6,133 nucleotides of DNA from Aquirhabdus sp. (GTDB lineage: Bacteria; Pseudomonadota; Gammaproteobacteria; Pseudomonadales; Moraxellaceae): assembly GCA_030151145.1 (NCBI GenBank), contig JASLEL010000188.1, forward strand, positions 1 to 6,133, written 5' to 3'. The position numbers and the translations under genes are program-made. This document shows, piece by piece, positions 1 through 5,937 of the stretch. Under the pieces are notes generated by a model that was given only the letters and a program-made list of their open reading frames with translations, did not search any database and had not been told where the DNA came from. The number at the start of each line of letters is the position of its first letter. Position 1 is the stretch's first letter.

Positions 1-60
1 AAACTCCGCATCGTCTCCCGCCGGCAGCTGCGCGACAAAGTCAGCAGTGAGCCCAATTGA
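1..60 (+). CDS. Possible C-terminal end of an unidentified gene cut by the left edge
   Basis: Frame 1 is open from the first base to a TGA at 58-60 and would encode 19 basic, polar residues beginning KLRIVSRRQL. By hand count 15 of the 19 sense codons end in G or C, which fits a high-GC actinobacterial gene better than the other two frames do. Frame 2 is also open to 109 but gives a low-complexity Ser/Pro/Ala peptide. The piece is too short to assign a family or to prove that it is coding. If real, it is the neighbour into or beside which the adjoining IS630-type element inserted. Confidence 0.3.
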   Translation, partial: KLRIVSRRQLRDKVSSEPN

Positions 61-94
61 GCGGCACCATCCCAATGGCCCGCCACCCCAGGCT

Positions 95-457
95 AACGAT
101 CTTCAATAGCGGGGGTTACTGGGTCTGGTCAGGCGGCGCGCTGCGCGGTATGCCGGAGGCATGAGGTATCCCGATGGCGGCGGCCTGGACGCGGCGGAGC
201 GGGCCCGCCGGGAGCGGGTGCGGCTGGCCGCCGCGGAGATGATCGAGGCCGGGGCCAGCGACCGGGAGATCGCGAAGCAGTTCCGGGTCTCGCGGATGAG
301 CGCGAACCGGTGGCGGCGGGCGCTGGCGGCCGGGGGCCGGGAGGCGCTGGCCTCCAAGGGTGCCGGCGGCGCGCAGTGCAAGCTCACCGAGGCCCAGGTC
401 GCCGAGCTGGAGGCGGTGCTGGAGGAGGGCCCGGCCGCCGCGGGGTATGCCGATCAG
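95..457 (+). mobile_element. IS630-family insertion sequence remnant, 5' part only (actinobacterial type)
   Basis: Codons from 161 to about 445 encode the N-terminus of an IS630-family transposase of the kind common in Streptomyces and relatives: MRYPDGGGL opening, a helix-turn-helix around residues 32-55 with the SRMSANRWRRAL recognition helix, then an EALASKG linker and an LEAVLEEGPAAAGYADQ segment. In that family the segment is normally followed by a Trp-Thr-Leu stretch and then the DDE catalytic domain; none of this is present. The left limit is only a guess. IS630 elements insert at TA, and there are TA dinucleotides at 94-95, 107-108 and 117-118, but no terminal inverted repeat can be confirmed because the right end of the element is absent. 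Composition is far more GC-rich than everything to the right. Confidence 0.7.
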
Positions 458-1594
458 GCCCCATCAGAACAACTGATGCGTCTCTATCAGGCATGGGCCG
501 ATGGCGGTACCGGCCTGATCATCACAGGCAATGTGATGGTCGATCGCCGTGCCATGACGGGTCCCGGCGGCGTGGTGCTGGAGCATGCGCGTCATCTGGA
601 TAAATTCAAGCGCTGGGCGCAGATCGCCAAGTCTAAAGGCGCGCAAGTCTGGATGCAGATCAATCATCCTGGGCGGCAGATGATGGCCAATTTGAGGCAG
701 CAAACATGGGCACCATCCGCGGTACCGCTGGATATGGGCAAGATGTCCAAGCACTTTGGTACACCAAAAGCGATGACTGCGGCGCATATCAACGATGTGA
801 TCCAGCGTTTTACCTATTCAGCTCAGTTGGCTGAGCAGGCGGGCTTTACCGGCGTTGAGATCCATGCGGCCCATGGTTATCTGCTGAGCCAGTTCCTGTC
901 GCCCCTGACCAATCAGCGCACCGATGAATGGGGTGGCTCGCTTGAGAACCGGGCACGGCTGCTGCTTGAGATCGTCAAAGCCGTGCGTGCCGGAGTCTCT
1001 CCGCATTTTGCCGTGGCGGTCAAGCTGAATTCGGCGGACTTTCAGCGCGGTGGCTTCAGTGCCGATGATGCGCGGCAGGTGGTCCTGATGCTGAACGATC
1101 ATGCCGTGGATCTGGTCGAGCTGTCCGGCGGTAGCTACGAAGCCCCCGCCATGCAGGGCGAGGCGCGCGATGGTCGCACGCTGGCCCGTGAGGCCTACTT
1201 TGTCGAGTTTGCGCGCGACATCCGCACCATCGCAAAGATGCCGGTGATGGTCACGGGTGGCATACGCCGTCGTCCGGTGGCCGAGCAGGTCGTCCAGAGT
1301 GGCGTCGATATGGTCGGGATCGGGACGGCTCTGGCGATCGATCCTGATCTGCCCCGTGACTGGCAACGCGGTCGGGACAATGCGCCACAGCTGCTGCCGA
1401 TCACATGGAAGAACAAACCGCTGGCCTCTCTGGCCAATATGGCGACGGTCAAATTTCAATTGGGCAAACTGAGTCGCGGGCGAACTCCTAATCCCAAGGT
1501 CTCGCCACTGTGGGCGTTGATCCTACAATTGGTCGCAACAGCACAGCGCACACGGCGCTATGTCCGACTGATGGCACGCCAATCAGAGGTCTGA
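161..1594 (+). CDS. Chimeric open frame: IS630 transposase N-terminus joined to a truncated old yellow enzyme (NADH:flavin oxidoreductase)
   Basis: Of the 477 codons, residues 1-95 are transposase and about 97-477 are an FMN-dependent old yellow enzyme, a TIM-barrel family that reduces activated C=C bonds of enones, nitro compounds and similar electrophiles with NAD(P)H. Visible family marks are QINHPGRQ (166-173), the substrate-binding His pair in EIHAAHGYL (H235, H238) with Y240, FLSPLTNQR and DEWGGSLENR (245-264), the basic residue in VAVKLN (K288), and the C-terminal phosphate-binding strands PVMVTGGIRRRP (361-372) and VGIGTALAIDPDLP (385-398). The C-terminus looks natural. About 40 residues normally present before the APSEQLMRLYQAWADGG segment are missing; they carry the first barrel strand and an FMN-contacting loop. 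The transposase half lacks its catalytic domain. Neither half should be functional as it stands. The ATG at 161 belongs to the transposase; GGAGG (155-159) lies only one base before it. The true oxidoreductase start is not in this window. Confidence 0.85.
   Translation: MRYPDGGGLDAAERARRERVRLAAAEMIEAGASDREIAKQFRVSRMSANRWRRALAAGGREALASKGAGGAQCKLTEAQVAELEAVLEEGPAAAGYADQAPSEQLMRLYQAWADGGTGLIITGNVMVDRRAMTGPGGVVLEHARHLDKFKRWAQIAKSKGAQVWMQINHPGRQMMANLRQQTWAPSAVPLDMGKMSKHFGTPKAMTAAHINDVIQRFTYSAQLAEQAGFTGVEIHAAHGYLLSQFLSPLTNQRTDEWGGSLENRARLLLEIVKAVRAGVSPHFAVAVKLNSADFQRGGFSADDARQVVLMLNDHAVDLVELSGGSYEAPAMQGEARDGRTLAREAYFVEFARDIRTIAKMPVMVTGGIRRRPVAEQVVQSGVDMVGIGTALAIDPDLPRDWQRGRDNAPQLLPITWKNKPLASLANMATVKFQLGKLSRGRTPNPKVSPLWALILQLVATAQRTRRYVRLMARQSEV
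441..460. other. Junction between high-GC IS630 DNA and mid-GC oxidoreductase DNA
   Basis: Transposase homology ends at Gly-Tyr-Ala-Asp-Gln (residues 95-99) and oxidoreductase homology begins at about Ala-Asp-Gln-Ala-Pro-Ser (97-102), so GCCGATCAG (449-457) can belong to either parent. Codons GGG, TAT and GAT at 443-454 are already unlike the GC-ending codons before them. This puts the break within about 441-457 and keeps the frame open across it. Confidence 0.75.
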
Positions 1595-1700
1595 GCACAC
1601 GTCGCAACACGTCATCTTGGCTGATGGCGCGCTTGCTTTGCCAGTACGACATGTTCCATACACCATTTGATGCATGCCATATGCACGCACACGCATAGTT

Positions 1701-1707
1701 AAGAGGG
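1701..1707 (+). promoter_or_regulatory. Ribosome binding site that decides the start of the Hsp31-like gene
   Basis: AAGAGGG lies 7 nt before the GTG at 1715 and 10 nt before the TTG at 1718, both usable spacings. It is only 1 nt before the in-frame TTG at 1709, which is therefore unlikely to be the start. No ATG in this frame is suitably placed. Confidence 0.6.
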
Positions 1708-1714
1708 CTTGAAA

Positions 1715-2551
1715 GTGTTGAATAGACGATACGCTTTACATTGGCTGTTGGCGATATTTACGCTGATGTTTACAGGCGCATATGCGCAGGCATCAGATAC
1801 GATCCAGACCGCTGTTTTGCCATCCGATCAGCGTCAGGCGGATCATCTGCAGCCAACTGGCGGCAAGATTCTGGTCATCATGACCAATCACTCTGCCTAT
1901 CCTACACGCACCGACAAGACGGGCCTGTGGTTTACTGAGCTGACGGAGTTTTATGATGTGATACAGGCGGCGGGTCTGCAGATGGACTTTGCCAGCCCCG
2001 AAGGCGGTGAGATCCCGCTGGATGAGCGCAGTATGAAGTCGTTTTATCTGAATGATGCTGCACGGGCGCACTTGGCCGATCCGGCATTCATGGCCCGTCT
2101 GCACGCCACACTGCCTGCCAGTGCAGTTGATCCGGCGCAATATCAGGCGATCTACTATACCGGTGGTCACGGGACCATGTGGGATTTTCCCGATAACAAA
2201 GACCTGAAGAAGATCAGCGAGACGATCTATCGCCAAGGCGGCATCGTCACGGCGGTCTGCCATGGTGTGGCGGGATTGCTGCCGCTACAGGATGACAAAG
2301 GACAGCCATTGATCGCGGGGCGTAAAGTCACAGGGTTCTCTAACACCGAAGAGATGCTGGCGGGTATCAAGTCGCAGGTGCCTTTCTTCCTGCAGGATGA
2401 GCTGGGTAAACGGGGTGCACGCTATCAGAAAGCACTATTTCCCTTTACCTCGTATGCAGTGACAGATGATCGTATCATCACTGGGCAGAATCCTGAGTCG
2501 GGTGGGGCGGTGGCGCAAGCCTTGCTCAAGCGGTTGCACGCTGAAAAATAA
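1715..2551 (+). CDS. Exported DJ-1/PfpI family protein, Hsp31/glyoxalase III-like
   Basis: This 278-residue protein has the class I glutamine-amidotransferase-like fold of the DJ-1/PfpI superfamily and most resembles the Hsp31/YDR533C branch, whose members include glutathione-independent glyoxalases (methylglyoxal to lactate) and holding chaperones. With GTG 1715 as codon 1, the catalytic elements are Glu75 in GLWFTELTEFYDV, the oxyanion segment GGHGTMWDFP (150-159), and the nucleophile elbow TAVCHGVAG with Cys182 and His183. KVTGFSNTEE and the ITGQNPESGG stretch near the C-terminus are also typical. Unlike the cytosolic relatives, it opens with Arg-Arg, a hydrophobic run (WLLAIFTLMFTGAYAQA) and a likely signal peptidase I site after AYA (24) or AQA (26), so it should act in the periplasm. 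It lies 120 nt after the oxidoreductase stop and 56 nt before the next gene, all in one direction. Family assignment is firm; glyoxalase activity is inferred from intact catalytic residues. The start could also be TTG 1718. Confidence 0.88.
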   Translation: MLNRRYALHWLLAIFTLMFTGAYAQASDTIQTAVLPSDQRQADHLQPTGGKILVIMTNHSAYPTRTDKTGLWFTELTEFYDVIQAAGLQMDFASPEGGEIPLDERSMKSFYLNDAARAHLADPAFMARLHATLPASAVDPAQYQAIYYTGGHGTMWDFPDNKDLKKISETIYRQGGIVTAVCHGVAGLLPLQDDKGQPLIAGRKVTGFSNTEEMLAGIKSQVPFFLQDELGKRGARYQKALFPFTSYAVTDDRIITGQNPESGGAVAQALLKRLHAEK

Positions 2552-2594
2552 CGCGCATGGGATCTGATGCAGAAACACTCTGCGATTGATAGAC

Positions 2595-2600
2595 GAGGAG
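2595..2600 (+). promoter_or_regulatory. Ribosome binding site of the epimerase-family gene
   Basis: GAGGAG ends 7 nt before the ATG at 2608, an ideal spacing. It supports that start over the out-of-frame ATG at 2601, which directly abuts the motif. Confidence 0.7.
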
Positions 2601-2607
2601 ATGACGT

Positions 2608-3546
2608 ATGCAGACTATATTGGGTGCCAACGGTCAGATCGGCCGTGAGCTTGCGATTCACTTAAAGCAAAGCTTTACGAGTGACATCCGTCTGGTGAGC
2701 CGAAAGCCGAGCAAGGTCAACGACACGGATCAATTGTTCAGTGCGGATCTGCTGGACCCCGTGCAGGCCCTCAGCGCGGTCGAGAGATCGGACGTCGTCT
2801 ACATGACGGTCGGCCTACCGATGGATACGGCGCTGTGGGTGCAGCAGTGGCCGATCCTGATGCACAATGTGATCGAGGCCTGTGCTACCCATGGTGCCAA
2901 GCTGGTGTTTTTTGACAATACCTATATGTATCCGCAGACGGCAGTGCCGCAAACCGAAGACACGCCATTTCTGCCCCATGGTGCAAAGGGCAGGGTACGT
3001 GCAGCGATCGTCACTGAACTCCTGACGGCGATGGCAGAGAAACGTGTGCAGGCCGTGATCTGCCGTGCGCCGGAGTTTTATGGGCCGGGCATCACGCAGA
3101 GCATCACCAATAGCACGATCATCGACGACCTCAAAGCAGGCAAAAAGCCCAAGGTATTTCTGCGCGACGATACTTTACGCAGCCTGATCTATACCCCGGA
3201 TGCCAGTCGTGCCATGGCGCTGCTTGGCAATACGCCGGATGCCTATGGCCAGACCTGGCATCTGCCTTGTGATGACCATCGTCTGACCTATCGTCAGTTC
3301 ATTGCGCTGGCATCGGATCTCTTTCACGTCGATGCCCGCTATATGATCGTTAAAAACTGGCAGCTTAAGCTGGGCGGACTGTTCAACAAGACGATCCGTG
3401 ATGCGGCAGAACTGCTGCCACGTTACACCGTAGACAATATCTTCGTCTCGGATAAATTCAAACAGCGCTTTCCTGAGTTTCAGGTCACGTCATTCAGACA
3501 GGGCCTGACTGCGATTCGGGATGAGAAGCTTGGAGCGAGCACTTGA
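2608..3546 (+). CDS. Atypical short-chain dehydrogenase, NAD(P)-dependent epimerase/dehydratase family
   Basis: The 312-residue protein is a single-domain Rossmann enzyme starting almost directly with the dinucleotide-binding loop, ILGANGQIG (residues 4-12, GxxGxxG pattern). The second strand ends in RLVSRKP; Arg32 and Lys33 at this place usually favour NADP(H). SADLLD (45-50) is the conserved Asp that contacts adenine, and VVYMTVGLP (63-71) follows as strand four. FFDNTYMYP (101-109) and ICRAPEFYGPG (151-161) are hallmarks of the epimerase branch. The usual YxxxK catalytic pair is not evident where expected: the segment reads LPHGAKGRVRA (122-132), giving Lys127 without a correctly spaced Tyr. 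It is therefore either an atypical SDR with altered chemistry or uses Tyr106/Tyr108. The substrate cannot be named. It follows the Hsp31-like gene by 56 nt and has its own strong ribosome site, so co-transcription is likely. Confidence 0.85.
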   Translation: MQTILGANGQIGRELAIHLKQSFTSDIRLVSRKPSKVNDTDQLFSADLLDPVQALSAVERSDVVYMTVGLPMDTALWVQQWPILMHNVIEACATHGAKLVFFDNTYMYPQTAVPQTEDTPFLPHGAKGRVRAAIVTELLTAMAEKRVQAVICRAPEFYGPGITQSITNSTIIDDLKAGKKPKVFLRDDTLRSLIYTPDASRAMALLGNTPDAYGQTWHLPCDDHRLTYRQFIALASDLFHVDARYMIVKNWQLKLGGLFNKTIRDAAELLPRYTVDNIFVSDKFKQRFPEFQVTSFRQGLTAIRDEKLGAST

Positions 3547-3564
3547 AATGTCGCCATTCTTCAT

Positions 3565-3600
3565 GCCCGCTGTGACCTGCGAACGCGGGTCACAGCAGGC
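3565..3600. terminator. Long hairpin between convergent genes, probable bidirectional transcription end
   Basis: GCCCGCTGTGACC (3565-3577) pairs with GGTCACAGCAGGC (3588-3600) with one imperfect position. Three further pairs inside, including one G:U, leave a GAAC loop. Transcripts of either strand would form about 16 pairs. It sits 18 nt after the stop of the plus-strand dehydrogenase gene and 8 nt beyond the stop of the minus-strand gene. There is no good U-run on either side (only TTT at 3608-3610 on the plus strand), so it may be an imperfect intrinsic terminator or a 3'-end stabilising stem. Confidence 0.6.
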
Positions 3601-3608
3601 GGACGAGT

Positions 3609-5873
3609 TTAGGGCTGTGTGGTGTCCGTCTTGGTTCGTGATCGTACTCTGATGATGCGATACAGCAGACCCGCAAAAGCGGCAATGAGCAGGACGATAC
3701 CGCCATACAGCCAGTGCTTGTAAGGACGCAGGACCGGTTTGACGTCGTACCACCAGTATTTGATGAGATGGGTCTGGGCCTGCTTGAAGTCGGGTGTCGG
3801 GCATTTGTTGTGATGCTGACCAAATGCGCTGGCCCACGGCAGATACGCGCCCTCTGTCAGATAGCGATGATAGAGGTTGATGCGTGTCTTGCTGTCATCG
3901 CCAGTCCAGTCGCTGGCATGACATAGTACTGCTGCAAACGCCTGACTGCGCTTGGGTAGCAGGTCTGCGGCCTGTCCGGCAAGCTGGATGGCGATTTGCT
4001 CTTCGTGCAGGTGAATATTGGGACGGGATTCGGTCGCACGCTGTCGGTCTACTTCCGTTGCCGTGACCCATGGACCAGCCTTGACCAACGGCTCGACCGA
4101 GCCAAAACTGCCGCTCCAGATGGCGTAATCCGGTGAGCTTGTGTAGCCGATCAGATTTATGCCTTTGTTGTAGAGCAGGCTGGCTGCGGTATACAGGGCT
4201 TCGGCTTTGCCTATCTTGGTGTGCCAGCGACTACTCGCGGTCTGGCGGGCGTCGATGTATTGCTTGACCAGTGGCTTGAGGCTGGGGCGGAAGTAGTCTA
4301 CGGCACCATGGTACTGACCTTCGCGCAGCATGCGTCGGCCCAGCACTTCGCGTAGCTCAAGCTCCGGCGGCAGGAAGGCATCGGATGACGCATCGTCTCC
4401 CGGTGTTTTGAGGCTTGCGGTTGAGGGTGCTGGTACATGGGCATCCACATAGCGTTTGAGCTCCTCCAACGTCAGTACGCGCTCGGCAATGTCTGCGGCA
4501 TCCTGCCAGTAGCGCGCCCGACCTTGCCACATCTGATCAAACGCCTCGACATAGTCCCCCTGCCGTAGTGACAGGATCGCGTTTTCGCCATTGACGCGAC
4601 AATAGGGTGACTCTGCCTGATCGTCAGCATAGGCTTCGCTTTCCAGCCATTGTTCATTGGGTGGGAAGGCTTTGGCTGCATTGGCATAGGCGACGCGTGC
4701 CTGTGCGATATCATTGGCGCGTACCGCCATTTTGGCGCGTAACCACCAGGCCATCCCGCCATCGCCAGCCAGCGGGAGCAGGCGTTTGACATCGTCATAG
4801 CGGGCGTTCTGATAGAGCAATGCCGCCAGACCTTCCGCTTGCGCAGGTGACATGGCCTTCGTCTGAGAGAGCATCTGCAAGAGTTGCTCATATTGCTGCC
4901 GTTGTGGCGGTCCAAGCGTGTCAGACTCTTTGTCCGGCTCCCAACTGCTGTGCAAATGGTTGGCCCCATAGGAGTAAAAGGTGCTGACCAGCCATGCCGT
5001 GATCAGTTGGGCAATGAGCGGGTCCTGAACCAGTGCCGGATTCTGTACGGCCTGATCCATCAGGGAATGGATGATCTGCTTGAGGGAGTCGAGACCAACT
5101 GGATCGCCATGTGCGGTTTGTTCGGCATAGCGTTGCACTTGCATGTGGGTGTTTTGCTGGGCTTTGTAGATCAGGGCTTCTTCACCCAGACTGGCAACCG
5201 CCAGATGCAGCTCATCTGGCTCGCCGCCAATGACTCGAGCTCGGACTTCGGCAAAATTCTGCAAGGCGCCCGCCTGGTCGCCGGATCGGCTCAGACTGCG
5301 CGCCAGCATATACTGCGCCCATAGGCTATGCTGGTGTTGCTGACCCGCGGGCAGGGCAAGCACGTGTTGAAAGAATAATTGCGCTTGTGCGTCGTCACCC
5401 TGCTTAAACGCTGCAGCGCCCGCCAGATACCCACGGATTTCATCTGGCAGTGTGCTCTGGGCCTGTGCCAGGTCGGTCGGGCTGAGTGTTCGGAGTTGCT
5501 GGACCTCGGCCCAGTCCTTGGCTGAGAGTCCTTTCTTTTCGGCGTCATTGCGCTGATCGATTAATGTCTGAGGATCGGGGAAGAAATAGCCATTATCCTC
5601 AAATGACTGTACCGGCAGGCCGGCTATCGGTTTGACCAGATGCGCTGCCTGCAGGTAGAAGCTGGTCTCGGGCAGGCGATCCATGGTGGTTTGGCGGTCA
5701 TTAAGCAGGCGCTGCGGAAAGCCCGGTGAACAGGCTTGTGCTGGCTGTTGCATGCATATGAGCGCAACCATCGCGCAGACGATGGTGCTGTAAGGATGAT
5801 GCAGCAAAGAGGGCGACCAGGCACGGTCTAAACGCTTGATCAGCGGTGGTCCATCAACAGTAGCGTCGAGCAT
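3609..5873 (-). CDS. Exported helical-repeat protein with C-terminal membrane anchor, function unknown
   Basis: I do not recognise a named gene. The 754-residue product has a basic N-region (Lys14, Arg15, Arg18), a hydrophobic core around 29-44 and a signal peptidase I-type PAQA|C site near 47-48. The mature protein starts ACSPGFPQRLL, an opening I associate with uncharacterised proteobacterial TPR-like proteins. Much of the body is amphipathic helix pairs suggestive of degenerate tetratricopeptide repeats, for example 146-210 (AGAAAFKQGD, YMLARSLSRSGD), 345-400 (LAALLYQNARYDDV) and 430-460. Residues 721-738 (WLYGGIVLLIAAFAGLLY) form one membrane span followed by an Arg/Lys-rich tail, predicting a periplasmic body anchored in the inner membrane with a short cytoplasmic tail. 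Four mature cysteines (48, 425, 651, 691) could form disulfides. I chose the ATG at 5873 for its ribosome site and because the frame further upstream overlaps the preceding gene. The longer in-frame ATG at 6104 would bury the signal peptide. Confidence 0.8.
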   Translation of the reverse strand: MLDATVDGPPLIKRLDRAWSPSLLHHPYSTIVCAMVALICMQQPAQACSPGFPQRLLNDRQTTMDRLPETSFYLQAAHLVKPIAGLPVQSFEDNGYFFPDPQTLIDQRNDAEKKGLSAKDWAEVQQLRTLSPTDLAQAQSTLPDEIRGYLAGAAAFKQGDDAQAQLFFQHVLALPAGQQHQHSLWAQYMLARSLSRSGDQAGALQNFAEVRARVIGGEPDELHLAVASLGEEALIYKAQQNTHMQVQRYAEQTAHGDPVGLDSLKQIIHSLMDQAVQNPALVQDPLIAQLITAWLVSTFYSYGANHLHSSWEPDKESDTLGPPQRQQYEQLLQMLSQTKAMSPAQAEGLAALLYQNARYDDVKRLLPLAGDGGMAWWLRAKMAVRANDIAQARVAYANAAKAFPPNEQWLESEAYADDQAESPYCRVNGENAILSLRQGDYVEAFDQMWQGRARYWQDAADIAERVLTLEELKRYVDAHVPAPSTASLKTPGDDASSDAFLPPELELREVLGRRMLREGQYHGAVDYFRPSLKPLVKQYIDARQTASSRWHTKIGKAEALYTAASLLYNKGINLIGYTSSPDYAIWSGSFGSVEPLVKAGPWVTATEVDRQRATESRPNIHLHEEQIAIQLAGQAADLLPKRSQAFAAVLCHASDWTGDDSKTRINLYHRYLTEGAYLPWASAFGQHHNKCPTPDFKQAQTHLIKYWWYDVKPVLRPYKHWLYGGIVLLIAAFAGLLYRIIRVRSRTKTDTTQP

Positions 5874-5880
5874 ATTCGAG

Positions 5881-5888
5881 TTCCTTTT
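5881..5888 (-). promoter_or_regulatory. Ribosome binding site fixing the start of the anchored repeat protein
   Basis: On the minus strand AAAAGGAA ends 7 nt before the ATG at 5873. Its position in the gap after the upstream gene's stop is the main evidence that translation begins at 5873 rather than at any of the upstream in-frame ATGs. Confidence 0.65.
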
Positions 5889-5937
5889 ATTTGTTTTATC
5901 GTGTGATGGGGACTGCCAAGTGATGGAGATGATCACG

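Noticed and set aside
818..1459. 213-residue minus-strand frame opposite the oxidoreductase
   Set aside because: It is antisense to a strongly conserved enzyme and its His/Gln/Arg-rich translation is typical of a reverse-complement shadow.
1597..1614. Direct repeat ACACGTC-GCA-ACACGTC just after the oxidoreductase stop
   Set aside because: Seven bases repeated once could be an operator half-site pair, but nothing else supports it and it is expected by chance at this scale.
1633..1661. Possible promoter (TTGCTT, 17 bases, CCATAC) before the Hsp31-like gene
   Set aside because: The -10 match is poor and no other signal supports it; spacing alone is not enough.
1510..1698. 62-residue plus-strand frame across the end of the oxidoreductase and the following gap
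   Set aside because: It overlaps the conserved C-terminus of the enzyme in another frame, has no ribosome site, and has no recognisable protein character.
1709..1714. TTG at 1709 as start of the Hsp31-like gene
   Set aside because: Only one base separates it from the AAGAGGG motif; GTG 1715 or TTG 1718 have normal spacing.
2569..2583. Small hairpin GCAGA-AACAC-TCTGC between the Hsp31-like and dehydrogenase genes
   Set aside because: It has five base pairs and no U-run; too weak for a terminator and within chance expectation.
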